In this document: one piece after another, positions 54,043 to 62,455 of the stretch
Position numbering within the stretch: position 1 is the stretch's first letter
How the letters are laid out: the number at the start of each line of letters is the position of its first letter
NCBI RefSeq assembly: GCF_000024725.1
Contig: NC_013960.1
Span: 1,324,261-1,388,260, forward strand
Direction: 5' to 3'
From: Nitrosococcus halophilus Nc 4
Lineage (GTDB): Bacteria; Pseudomonadota; Gammaproteobacteria; Nitrosococcales; Nitrosococcaceae
Length of the DNA: 64,000 bases
Position numbers and translations under genes: made by a program
Notes under the pieces: generated by a model
What the model saw: the letters and a program-made list of their open reading frames with translations, nothing else
Databases searched by the model: none
Told to the model about the DNA's origin: nothing

Positions 54043-54359
54043 CGGCGGTTCTGGATAGCTCAGGTTCTTGTAGACGCCACAAACGAAAGTCGTCGTGTTT
54101 TAAATGGGGAGAATTGAGCAAATGAAGGGAAGGCTAAGCCTATCGGTTTCGGGCAATGACCTTGCCGGAAACGGCCTCAAGGCCTTATTGATGCGCCCCT
54201 CCCTGGCGCGCGCCCTTCGGGCCTCCTGCAGGAGGTCCCGATTCGCTCCCGGCGAATCGGTCCGGCCTACTAGGAGGCGCTCATAAACCGCCCGTAGGCC
54301 GGATTAAGCGTTACGTATCCGGCAAAACAATACCAAGGTGAACCGAGAGAGCAGGGAGA
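54043..54359. other. Intergenic region with REP-like repeat
   Basis: Mainly the inverted REP-like copy C (54160-54270). A small open frame across it is a by-product of the GC-rich repeat and is not a gene. The right end (54300-54359) probably holds the promoter of the next gene. Confidence 0.6.
54160..54270 (-). repeat. REP-like repeat, copy C (inverted)
   Basis: Reverse complement of copy B (33921-34030) over about 110 bp. It shares the GTAGGCCGGACCGATTCG end, the GATTCG/CGAATC hairpin, GGAGGCCCGAAGGG, the GCGCATCAATAAGGCC segment and the terminal GGCCGTTTCCGGCAAG. Confidence 0.75.
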
Positions 54360-56141
54360 ATGGAGCGCCAAGAGTTAATGATTACTCTCCCAAGCGAGGA
54401 AAAGAGACTTCGCCGTCAGTTTTGGATCGGTTTGCTTCTCTCCATGCCCGTTCTGTTCTATAGTCCGCCATTCCAGGAGTGGCTTCCGTTCTCTTTACCG
54501 GCATTTATGGTCCGCTCCTGGATAGCGCCGCTTTTTGCGCTCCTTGTTTTTAGCTATGGCGGCTTGCCTTTTTTGCGCCTAGCAGCTAAAGAACTTCACT
54601 CCTCTCACTGGGGAATGATGGCGTTTCTTTCTCTGCTGGTCATTGGGGCTATTAGTGCTTCCCTCGCCTTTCTGATCTTGGCTTTCCTGGTTTCAGCGCC
54701 GATAGGGGGGTCTCTGTGGATAGGGGTCGTCCTGATGGATGGACTGCTCCTTGGCCAATGGGTGGGGGGGCGTCGCTTGCGTCAGGTCACTACTCCTCTG
54801 CAGCGAATAATTAGCTTGCTGCCTGAAACAGTCGAGCGGATCACCCAAAAAGACCAGAGGGAAACCGTGCCAGTGGGCGAGCTGAAAAGGGGGGATCTCG
54901 TGCTTATGCGACTGGAAAGCCGCACCCTGCCTGCCCAGAGTCATCTCCTGAAAAAAACGGAAATGGCGTCTCATGAAGACCGTGATTATGGGGCCATGGT
55001 AGCCGATTTCGCCCGTCGTTTCCGGACTCCGCTGATTCTGGTGGCCTTGACCCTGATGGCGGTAACTGTGGCTTACCTTTTGAGCAAGAGGGAAGCGGTG
55101 AATGTTCTCAATTTCGAGGCGCTTGGGCTTGGGGCCACAATAGCCATCTTTGCAGGAGCGTCTTTAGTGATCGGGGTGGCGGGAACTTATCTCACCCGCT
55201 CAGCGGATCTTTTCGCGGATCTCACGGGGATTGGTGAGGCGTTAGTGGGGGCGGTGCTGCTGGGTGCGGTCACCTCCTTAGCGGGTGTCGTCACTTCCCT
55301 GACGGCAGCGGCTGAAGGTCATCCCGTGCTGTCGGTAAGCAATGCCATTGGGGGTATCGCGGCCCAGACGGCTTTCCTTGCTGTGGCGGACTTGTTTTAC
55401 CGGGGGGCCAATCTCGAGCATGCCGCCGCTTCCCTCCAAAATTTAATGCAAAGTGTGATTTTGATTAGCCTACTCATGGTATTGCTGGCCGTGATTACGA
55501 CCCCCCAAGTTACCGTCTTTGGGGTTCATCCCGCGTCTCCTGTCATCATTGTCGCCTATCTCGCAGCCGTTAAACTCGTCTCCAGATCCAGTAAGATGCC
55601 CATGTGGGCGCCCCGGAAAACGGCTCAGACCGTGCTGGATGAACCTGATGAAAAGGGGATTCAGCACACCAGCTTAGCCAAGGTCTCTGTGAGCCTTCTG
55701 GTCAATGGGATAGCGGTTGCCATCGCCGGTTACCTCGTTGCTCAATCCGGGATTGCGTTATCCGCCAAGACTGGGCTTTCCGAGACCTTCGTTGGCAGCT
55801 TATTCACAGCAGTGGCCACTTCCTTGCCTGAATTAGTGGTTTCGGTAAGTGCAGTAAAGCAGGGAGCACTGACCTTGGCGGTCGGTAACATTGTAGGAGG
55901 CAATTCATTCGAAGTCCTGGTCGTTGCCGCAGCCGATTTCGTCTATCTTGACGGTTCACTCCTGCACGCTACCACGGAGAGCCAGACCTTTATTATTGCC
56001 TTGACCGCCTTATTAATGGGAGTTTTGCTCTTGGGGCTATTGTATCGCCAACGTCAGGGGATTGCGGGAATTGGCTGGGAGAGCTTTTTAATCCTGTTGT
56101 TGTTTCTCGGAGGCTATGGGGTGTTGTACCTCATGGGTTGA
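54360..56141 (+). CDS. Chimeric membrane protein: P1B-ATPase-like transmembrane half fused to a CaCA-type cation exchanger
   Basis: A 593-residue polytopic protein. Residues about 20-190 look like the first four helices and the start of the actuator domain of heavy-metal (P1B, CopB-like) ATPases (RRQFWIGLLLSMPVLFYSP; FSYGGLPFLR; LLPETVERITQK; VGELKRGDLVLMR). The TGE actuator motif and the DKTGT phosphorylation domain are absent. From about residue 250 it resembles the calcium:cation antiporter family, with two alpha repeats: GAVTSLAGVVTSLTAAAEGH (about 298-317; acidic residue missing) and FTAVATSLPELVVSVSAVKQG (about 481-501; SLPEL retained) with GNIVGGNSFEVLVV. It may be an exchanger with an extra membrane domain. 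Confidence 0.75.
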   Translation: MERQELMITLPSEEKRLRRQFWIGLLLSMPVLFYSPPFQEWLPFSLPAFMVRSWIAPLFALLVFSYGGLPFLRLAAKELHSSHWGMMAFLSLLVIGAISASLAFLILAFLVSAPIGGSLWIGVVLMDGLLLGQWVGGRRLRQVTTPLQRIISLLPETVERITQKDQRETVPVGELKRGDLVLMRLESRTLPAQSHLLKKTEMASHEDRDYGAMVADFARRFRTPLILVALTLMAVTVAYLLSKREAVNVLNFEALGLGATIAIFAGASLVIGVAGTYLTRSADLFADLTGIGEALVGAVLLGAVTSLAGVVTSLTAAAEGHPVLSVSNAIGGIAAQTAFLAVADLFYRGANLEHAAASLQNLMQSVILISLLMVLLAVITTPQVTVFGVHPASPVIIVAYLAAVKLVSRSSKMPMWAPRKTAQTVLDEPDEKGIQHTSLAKVSVSLLVNGIAVAIAGYLVAQSGIALSAKTGLSETFVGSLFTAVATSLPELVVSVSAVKQGALTLAVGNIVGGNSFEVLVVAAADFVYLDGSLLHATTESQTFIIALTALLMGVLLLGLLYRQRQGIAGIGWESFLILLLFLGGYGVLYLMG

Positions 56142-56154
56142 TTGGATGTAATTT

Positions 56155-56925
56155 TTACTTCGGTGCCGCAAAGTTAATCGTGACGATATGGGTTTTATCC
56201 CCCAGGTTGAGGCCAAGGCGTATTGAATTTGCCGATTGGGCTTCTTCCTTGCCCGGAAAAAAGAGATAGCCATAGGCCAACTCTCCGGGGCGAATCCGTT
56301 CATTCCGCAGAGATTCTCGAAGTAAATCCTGGCGAATCTGTTGGTCAAGCTCGTCATAGCGCTTGGTTCCGCCAAAGAGCGCGCCGGCGGCGGCCCCTGC
56401 TGCAGCCCCTTTGGCGGTAATTTCACCCACATTTTCTCCGGTGACAATTCCAACCGCCATGCCCGCCAGGGCGCCGGCGGCGCCGAGAAGGACGGCGGGT
56501 TTGCCGGTTCCTTTTGCGGTTTCTCCCAGTTCCACATGGCTGCGGACGCGTTGATAGGCTTGTTCGGCGGTTAACAAGGGCCAGGCCTGTCCTTGAGCGT
56601 CGATAAGGAAAGTCTGGTCGGCCCTGACCCGGGTTGTTGACAGGCTTTGGTTGTCGATAACAAAGCGAATGGGGAAGAGGCCCGCACCGCGGATATCAAA
56701 GCCAAAGGCTTTATTGGCTTCTTTATCGCTGGCGAAGGCCCGGGCGACCACTTTTGCGCCGTCCACATCCACGTGGTCCGATTGGGCCTCTGGAAAGGGG
56801 ACCGGTGCTACCCGTTCTCCGTAAGTGGCACAGGCGAACAGGAGGGTGAGCAGGCCGAGGAGGAGCCCTAAACGGGCTCCAACGACCCAGGCAGGAGAGC
56901 CTGATTTTTTAACTTTTTTTGTCAT
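56155..56925 (-). CDS. Lipoprotein of unknown function with glycine-zipper-like segment
   Basis: A 256-residue protein when started at ATG 56925 (MTKKVKK), which gives a normal lipoprotein signal; an earlier ATG at 56982 in frame would put 19 extra residues before it. The lipobox is LTLLFAC. A hydrophobic Gly/Ala-rich stretch at about residues 142-182 (LLGAAGALAGMAVGIVTGEN; AAAGAAAGALFGG) resembles glycine-zipper membrane segments seen in outer-membrane and inner-membrane lipoproteins. YGYLFFPGKEEAQ and RLGLNLGD lie near the C-terminus. It is convergent with the exchanger gene, the two stops 14 bp apart. No known function. Confidence 0.65.
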   Translation of the reverse strand: MTKKVKKSGSPAWVVGARLGLLLGLLTLLFACATYGERVAPVPFPEAQSDHVDVDGAKVVARAFASDKEANKAFGFDIRGAGLFPIRFVIDNQSLSTTRVRADQTFLIDAQGQAWPLLTAEQAYQRVRSHVELGETAKGTGKPAVLLGAAGALAGMAVGIVTGENVGEITAKGAAAGAAAGALFGGTKRYDELDQQIRQDLLRESLRNERIRPGELAYGYLFFPGKEEAQSANSIRLGLNLGDKTHIVTINFAAPK

Positions 56926-57052
56926 CGGTAAGCTAGAGGTTTTGGAATTTGAGGATTGACAGTCCCAAGAGTCATTGAACATAGTGGTTTTTAATAATTA
57001 TAAATTCGATACCCATTCAAAAGAAAGGTTCACCTATAGTTTGGAGTGATTG

Positions 57053-58699
57053 ATGAGTAGTGCTTTAAAAGAATATCTAAGAGAAATGATACATGGAATG
57101 TACGAACCTATTTTGAGGGGCAGTGAAGCTCCACCGTCGATTCGTTCCGCACAGCCATCGCGCGTGGGGGAAGGAGTTATTGATGAATCTACATTCCAGG
57201 TGATAGAAGCGGACAGGCTTTTCGATGCGTTAAATGGCGCCAATACAGTGGTGGGGCAGACCGCACTGTATCGCTCCGTAGCCCAGCCTTTACATTCCGC
57301 CAAACTTATCAAGGCTAAGCAGGAGGCATTGCAGGAACTGGCGTCAAATGGGAGCCTTCGAGAAAAGATCGAAGCGCTGCTGCAAAAAGCTTCACAGCGG
57401 GAACAAGATTTTTATCGTTTACTTTTTAGTAAATTTACCGGTTTCTTTGGTAGCTCGAGAGGGGATAGTGAAATCGAAGGCTACGGCTATGCCACTTATA
57501 AAAAGGGCACTGCTTTTATGCTCGACTTGGTCAAGGATGTCCGTGCATTACCTACACCGGAGAGCGATTATCTCAGAGTTTTGGTCGATGATATCAAGCA
57601 ATTTGGCTCTACAAAAATTTACTCTTTGATGCAAGGACCTGTCTATTTAACAGAAGGTGGAATTAAATCCAGAGAAGAGAAAAAAAGATTTGTTCCCGCG
57701 GCAAGATTTAGGCCCACCCTCTTTAAGCCCTTTTTTATCCTGGCAGTATTGCTCATCATTGTTGTTCTAACGACCTATGGCCCTATGGTGCTCGGCATCT
57801 CCTTTTCCATGACGCCCATGTTCATGTTGTTTTTCGTGCCCGTGCTGCTACTGTCTTATATGCCGGCGGTGGGGACATTTGACCGGGATAGTTGCATTTA
57901 TCCCTTGCGGAAGCGCTACAAAGATTCGGAAGAAGTCCACACCGCACTGGAAGCCTTGGGGAAGATAGATGAACTCCTTTCTTTTCATCACTATGGGAAG
58001 TCCTTTGGCAGTCCCACCTCATTACCAAGAGTTATCGAAGCAAAGACCCATACTTTGGTATTGAGGGAGGCGAGGAATCCTATCCTGGGCAAAGGCAATC
58101 CCAGTTATGTTCCCAATGACCTTGACCTGGACGGGCAGAAGTTAACCTTTATTACCGGTCCGAATAGTGGGGGCAAAACAGCTCTTTGTAAAACGATTGC
58201 CCAAATTCAATTGCTTTCTCAAATAGGTTGCTATGTGCCTGCAGAAGACGCTGAAGCCTCCGTTGCCGACCGGATCTTTTACCAAGTTCCAGAGATCAGC
58301 TCCCTAGAGGATGTAGAAGGGCGATTCGGAAAGGAGCTTAAACGGACAAAGGATATGTTTTTGGTGACCACCCCACAGAGCTTGATTATTTTAGACGAGT
58401 TGTCGGAAGGAACGACTCATGATGAAAAATTAGAGACCTCTTTTCATGTGCTCAATGGGTTTTACAAAATAGGAAATAATACCGTCCTGGTGACTCATAA
58501 CTATGAGCTGGCTGAGCGATTTAAGGAAAATAATCTTGGACGGCATTTTCAGATGCAGTTTGTAGGGGAAGCTCCCACTCACAAAATCGTAGAGGGAATC
58601 TCAAAAGTAAGCCATGCGGATCGAGTAGCAAGGAAAGTAGGATTTGCGAAAGAGGATATAGAAAGATATTTAAAGGAAAGAGGTTTTATCAGTGGATAA
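57053..58699 (+). CDS. Membrane-embedded MutS-like ATPase
   Basis: A 548-residue protein; ATG 57053 is preferred to TTG 57050 because GGAG lies upstream. The C-terminal part is a MutS-type ABC ATPase: Walker A GPNSGGKTALCKTIA (about residues 369-383), IILDELSEGTTHDEKLE as Walker B and signature region, and VLVTHNYELAERF. The N-terminal part resembles the MutS core/lever (VIEADRLFDALNGANTVVGQ). Between them, about residues 220-275, are two hydrophobic helices (FFILAVLLIIVVLTTYG and FMLFFVPVLLLSYMPAV). The mismatch-binding domains of MutS are absent. This matches a poorly known MutS-related family; a role in DNA mismatch repair is not implied. Confidence 0.8.
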   Translation: MSSALKEYLREMIHGMYEPILRGSEAPPSIRSAQPSRVGEGVIDESTFQVIEADRLFDALNGANTVVGQTALYRSVAQPLHSAKLIKAKQEALQELASNGSLREKIEALLQKASQREQDFYRLLFSKFTGFFGSSRGDSEIEGYGYATYKKGTAFMLDLVKDVRALPTPESDYLRVLVDDIKQFGSTKIYSLMQGPVYLTEGGIKSREEKKRFVPAARFRPTLFKPFFILAVLLIIVVLTTYGPMVLGISFSMTPMFMLFFVPVLLLSYMPAVGTFDRDSCIYPLRKRYKDSEEVHTALEALGKIDELLSFHHYGKSFGSPTSLPRVIEAKTHTLVLREARNPILGKGNPSYVPNDLDLDGQKLTFITGPNSGGKTALCKTIAQIQLLSQIGCYVPAEDAEASVADRIFYQVPEISSLEDVEGRFGKELKRTKDMFLVTTPQSLIILDELSEGTTHDEKLETSFHVLNGFYKIGNNTVLVTHNYELAERFKENNLGRHFQMQFVGEAPTHKIVEGISKVSHADRVARKVGFAKEDIERYLKERGFISG

Positions 58700-58743
58700 A
58701 CACTCCTATTACTTGGTTTAATAAGTATAAAAAGCTAATGGGG

Positions 58744-58763
58744 AGTCGCCAGGGAAGGCGACT
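58744..58763. terminator. Possible bidirectional terminator
   Basis: AGTCGCC (58744-58750) pairs with GGCGACT (58757-58763) between the convergent MutS-like and reductase genes. The U-run is weak on both strands. Confidence 0.4.
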
Positions 58764-58783
58764 AACCACATTTTGTAAATATC

Positions 58784-59449
58784 TTATTTTTCAAACACCA
58801 GTGTATTAGGAGCAGCGCCAAGCTCGATCAGTGCGCTGTTAATGTCTTTGACAAATTGTGGTGGCCCGCAAGTATAAAAACGCTGACTAAAGTCAGAGAT
58901 TTTCTCTTGTAAGAATTCTTTGTTGATAAACCGGTTGTCATAGCCTGCCCCATTAGTCTCGGTACAAGTCAAAAGACAATTTTCATCAAAATAATAACGG
59001 AATTCCTTCTCGCAAATAACGTCTGCCGGCGTCTTATTGGAAAAGATCAGCATATGATCAGCAAGCTGACCCTCACGGGCAAGTTGGCGAATGATGGCGA
59101 TAAAAGGCGTTATTCCAGCGCCGCCGGCAATGAAAACCCCGGGCCCTTGATGGGTAATGGTGCCAAAGGCTTCGGATAGGAGTAGTTCTTCACCTGGCCG
59201 CAAAGCATGCAGTTTTTCCGTGACGCCGTGATGGTCCGGATATTCTTTGATAATGAATTCCAAAACCTTATCTTCTTCTAGGGAAGTCGGCGTGAAGGGC
59301 CGCCCTTGGTCTTTCCACTCCGGCTGATTAATGGCCAACTCAACACCTTGGCCAGGTTGATACTCAAACCCAGGCGGCCGACTTACCAGGAAGCGCTTAA
59401 CATCATGGGTAACGAACTCCGTCATTAATAAGGTCACGGTATAGGACAT
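58784..59449 (-). CDS. Ferredoxin/flavodoxin-NADP reductase-like protein
   Basis: A 221-residue FNR-type flavoprotein. FEYQPGQGVELAI is the entry of the FAD-binding barrel; RPFTPTSLEED (about residues 50-60) is close to the FAD-contacting R-x-Y/F-T/S motif. FIAGGAGITPFIAI (about 106-119) is the NAD(P)-binding GxGxxP-like region, and YTCGPPQFVKDI (about 192-203) is the CGPP motif. There is no 2Fe-2S domain. AGGGGA lies upstream of ATG 59449. The electron partner is unknown. Confidence 0.85.
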   Translation of the reverse strand: MSYTVTLLMTEFVTHDVKRFLVSRPPGFEYQPGQGVELAINQPEWKDQGRPFTPTSLEEDKVLEFIIKEYPDHHGVTEKLHALRPGEELLLSEAFGTITHQGPGVFIAGGAGITPFIAIIRQLAREGQLADHMLIFSNKTPADVICEKEFRYYFDENCLLTCTETNGAGYDNRFINKEFLQEKISDFSQRFYTCGPPQFVKDINSALIELGAAPNTLVFEK

Positions 59450-59603
59450 TGGATAGCATCCCCTAAAAGTGTATTAACCATGTTTTTTAGTCTATATCAA
59501 ATAATAGAGCTGTCATAAAGAACAAAACAGTATTTTCAAAGTCTAGTCTGCGGGGCCGGAGCAAGGCAACCGCTGAGGGCAAAAAGCTGCGGGGTGAAGA
59601 CTG

Positions 59604-60779
59604 ATGAGCATGGTAGCGCAGGTTGAGCCAATTTTTCCCAGAATGGTGGAGCTAAGGAGGATTTTCCACCAATATCCAGAACTTGCCTTTGAGGAAAAGC
59701 GAACTGCTGCGGTCATTATGGAGGAATTGCAGCGTCTCGATATTGCTTTTGAATATGGCGGGGTCGGCGGTGGGGTCGTCGCCCAGATTACCGGCAAAGA
59801 GGAGGGTCCAACCGTGGCCTTGCGGGCTGACATGGATGCTCTTCCCGGGGAGGAGATGACCGGACTTCCTTTTGCTTCATCGAATAAAGGCAAGATGCAT
59901 GCCTGCGGCCATGATGGCCACATGGCAATGCTGTTGGGAGCAGCCGCCTTGCTAAAGGAAAACCCCCCGCCCGGCAAGGTAAGACTTATCTTTCAGCCGG
60001 CAGAGGAGCGAGGGGCCGGGGCTAAAGTCATGATCAAAGCCGGAGCCCTCAAGGGAGTCAAAGCCATTTTCGGTGGCCATGTGATGCGCCAATTTAAAGT
60101 TGGTGAGTTCATGGTGGCCCATGGCCTGATTACCGCCCACTCCGACAAATTTACCATTCGGGTGCAGGGACGGGGAGGGCATGGAGCCAGACCCCATGAG
60201 GCAGTGGATGCCATCGTGGTGACGGGGCTGCTCATCATGGCGATACAAACCTTGATATCCAGGGAAATTAATCCGTTCCATCCTTCAGTGGTCACCATTG
60301 GTCAGGTGCAAGCAGGCAGTGCACCCAATGTGATTGCAGAGGGCGCTTTGCTCCAAGGGACCATCAGGACGACCGAACCTGCCGTGAGAAACCATATTCT
60401 CCATGGGCTAAAGCGTATGGCCAAAGCCACCGGTGAGCTTCATAATGCTATGGTAGACATAGAAATTACGGAAGGTTACCCCCCCGTCATCAATACTGAT
60501 CGAGAAGCGGAGATTGCCCGCCAAGCCGCACTCAAAGTGGTGGGGGAGAAGGGATTGATCCCCATTGAGTACCCCAGCATGGGTTCAGAAGACTTTTCCT
60601 TTTACCTTCGAGAAGCGCCGGGCTGTTATGTCCGGATAGGTGCTTGCCGTGAGGGATGGAAAAATATTCCTTTGCATAGTCCTGCTTTCGATTTCGATGA
60701 AGAAGCTTTAAGGATGGGGGCAGCCTTCTTTGATCAGGTGGCGCGGGAAGCCATAGCTGAGTATGCGAAAGAGCCATAA
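59604..60779 (+). CDS. M20D-family amidohydrolase
   Basis: A 391-residue metal-dependent hydrolase of the hippurate/IAA-amino-acid hydrolase and N-acyl-amino-acid amidohydrolase group. ELRRIFHQYPELAFEEKRTA (about 14-33) opens the family, and the metal site includes HACGHDGHMAMLLGAA (about residues 98-113) and EERGAGAKVMIKAGAL. The C-terminal segment YPSMGSEDFSFYLREAPG has the last metal ligand region. It removes an acyl group from an N-acyl amino acid or similar. Its stop is overlapped by 17 bp by the next gene, so the two are coupled. Confidence 0.9.
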   Translation: MSMVAQVEPIFPRMVELRRIFHQYPELAFEEKRTAAVIMEELQRLDIAFEYGGVGGGVVAQITGKEEGPTVALRADMDALPGEEMTGLPFASSNKGKMHACGHDGHMAMLLGAAALLKENPPPGKVRLIFQPAEERGAGAKVMIKAGALKGVKAIFGGHVMRQFKVGEFMVAHGLITAHSDKFTIRVQGRGGHGARPHEAVDAIVVTGLLIMAIQTLISREINPFHPSVVTIGQVQAGSAPNVIAEGALLQGTIRTTEPAVRNHILHGLKRMAKATGELHNAMVDIEITEGYPPVINTDREAEIARQAALKVVGEKGLIPIEYPSMGSEDFSFYLREAPGCYVRIGACREGWKNIPLHSPAFDFDEEALRMGAAFFDQVAREAIAEYAKEP

Positions 60780-61902
60780 GCATTTGGAGTTTAAAGGTTC
60801 TAGGAAGGCTTCTTTAGGGATAGAAATAGAATTTCAACTCCTGGATAAGGAAGGATTGGATCTAGCAGATGGGATCTTACCCCTTATCGAAAACTATCCC
60901 GAGACGCCTTATATCAAGCCGGAGATGAGTCAATGCACTGTGGAGATCAACTCCAAAGTGTGCGCCAACCTCCAGGAGTTAGAAACCGATATTATCGCGG
61001 TTATTGAAACTTTAGCAGCCCGTTGTCAACAGCAGAAACTGGTCCTGTGTGGTGCCGGGACTCATCCTTTCTCGGTACGTCCTGCCACCATTACGCCCCT
61101 CCCCCGGTATCGGGAGATGGAAAAACGGGTGGGCTATTTAGCCCACATTTTCAAGACTTTTGCATTACACGTTCATGTGGGCATGCCTTCAGGGGACACG
61201 ACCCTTGCGGTCATGGCCATGTTGAAACCTTATTTGCCTATTCTCTTAGCCCTGTCCGCCAGCTCCCCTTTTTGGGAAGGGCACTCGACGGGATTTGCCT
61301 CTTTTCGCCAACGGGTGTTGGCCATTATGCGGGATTATGGGGTGCCGCCTACTTTTCATAAATGGAAAGATTTTGTGACGTTTTTTGAGAATACTCAAAC
61401 GGCTGGGGTCTATGGCATTATTCGCGACATTCACTGGGATTTGCGCCCCCGTCCCCAGCTAGGAACTTTAGAAGTCAGGGTCATGGATACTCAGCCAACG
61501 ATTAAGGAGACGATGATGTTGACGGCGCTAGTCCATACCCTGATTGTTTATCTCCAACGTTGTTGCGAGCAAAAGGAATGTGGTTATTTGTTAATGCCAC
61601 ACCATTGGTGGATGGAAAAGATGAATCATTTCAGAAGTTCCCACCAAGGGGTCGAGGCAAATTATATTATTGATGACCAGGGCCACAGCAAGCCAATGAG
61701 AGCTATCATTCAAGAGCTTCTGACAACCTTGGCGCCCACTGCTGAAAAGCTAGGAACAGCCTCCTATTTGAAGCGCTTGGAAACACATCTGGAAGAGGGA
61801 CCTAGCTATATCCGGCAGCGGGAAGTCTTCAAAAGAACCGGTTCTTTAAAAAAGGTCGCTGCTGCGCTGGCTCAAGAATTGGAGCAAGAAATTACCCAGT
61901 GA
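60763..61902 (+). CDS. Carboxylate-amine ligase (GCS2/YbdK family)
   Basis: A 379-residue member of the glutamate-cysteine ligase family 2 (YbdK type). LGIEIEFQLLDKEGLDLADG (about residues 18-37) and SQCTVEINSKVC are the family's N-terminal motifs. FALHVHVGMPSGDTT (about 128-142) and LGTLEVRVMDTQPT lie in the active-site region. Such enzymes ligate a carboxylate to an amine using ATP; weak glutamate-cysteine ligase activity is known for YbdK. The ATG start lies inside the preceding amidohydrolase gene (17-bp overlap). The true substrate is unknown; the pairing with an amide hydrolase is notable. Confidence 0.9.
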   Translation: MRKSHKHLEFKGSRKASLGIEIEFQLLDKEGLDLADGILPLIENYPETPYIKPEMSQCTVEINSKVCANLQELETDIIAVIETLAARCQQQKLVLCGAGTHPFSVRPATITPLPRYREMEKRVGYLAHIFKTFALHVHVGMPSGDTTLAVMAMLKPYLPILLALSASSPFWEGHSTGFASFRQRVLAIMRDYGVPPTFHKWKDFVTFFENTQTAGVYGIIRDIHWDLRPRPQLGTLEVRVMDTQPTIKETMMLTALVHTLIVYLQRCCEQKECGYLLMPHHWWMEKMNHFRSSHQGVEANYIIDDQGHSKPMRAIIQELLTTLAPTAEKLGTASYLKRLETHLEEGPSYIRQREVFKRTGSLKKVAAALAQELEQEITQ

Positions 61903-62173
61903 AGCTGTGGTCCAAAATGCATTTGTTGCTCTTTATCAAACAGTAGCTTGGTTTATGTTGGGTTGTCGCTAGAGTTTAGAGATCATGGCATTCTCGAAGT
62001 CGTGGCCTAAAGAGAAATATATACTTATTTATTCAATAACTTGTTGTTTTTTACGAGAACTCCATCACAATTGGCATAGGGTGTGCAGCGAGAGGGTTGA
62101 GCATAAAAGGCTCAGCAAATTTTAAATTTTAGCCTAACGAATATTTTTAGCTTGAAGAGGAGGATCCTAGAAG
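61903..62173. other. Gap before the small leader-peptide gene
   Basis: No gene was recognised in these 270 bp. The middle part is AT-rich and probably holds a promoter. The end has the strong ribosome-binding site AGAGGAGG (62156-62163), 10 nt before ATG 62174. Confidence 0.5.
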
Positions 62174-62416
62174 ATGGCTATTCTCGTACTTAAAGATCTG
62201 CCTGAGGCGCGGGAGCTCAGCCCCGAGGCCCGCGCTGCTGTGGTGGGTGGTTTCCAATTACCCAGCTTAAGCTTAAGTGAGCGAATGCAAGCTCACCCGC
62301 TCTGGCCATTAACCCCTTCCCCGGAAGTGGTCCCCATGTCCACGAATAGGGAAACCCAGAGTCGGACCCAGCATCATTCGTTATCGAACACGGTATCCCA
62401 AACTCTCAGTTATTAA
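62174..62416 (+). CDS. Small protein with double-glycine-type leader (possible secreted peptide precursor)
   Basis: An 80-residue protein with a strong ribosome-binding site. The N-terminus LVLKDLPEARELSPEARAA followed by VVGG is of the type 'xxDLPE-x-ELs-x-AxxA(I/V)xGG' found in small proteobacterial proteins with a GG-ending leader. The sequence after the GG has 54 residues, is Ser/Thr/Gln-rich, lacks Cys, and has SLSLSERMQAHPLWPLTPSP at its start. The leader suggests processing and export by a peptidase-containing transporter, as with bacteriocins, but no such transporter or maturation enzyme lies within the window. A terminator-like hairpin follows the stop. Confidence 0.65.
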   Translation: MAILVLKDLPEARELSPEARAAVVGGFQLPSLSLSERMQAHPLWPLTPSPEVVPMSTNRETQSRTQHHSLSNTVSQTLSY

Positions 62417-62428
62417 TCTCTACTGGTC

Positions 62429-62455
62429 AGGCGATGGGGTTTAGTTTCATCGCCT
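62429..62455 (+). terminator. Terminator-like hairpin after the small peptide gene
   Basis: AGGCGATG (62429-62436) pairs with CATCGCCT (62448-62455) over 8 bp. ACCTTTTC follows, a weak U-tract. Its position 13 bp after the stop supports an independent small transcription unit. Confidence 0.45.

Noticed and set aside
54104-54286. Open frame before the chimera gene
   Set aside because: It lies over REP-like copy C and has repeat-derived, Arg/Ser-rich sequence.
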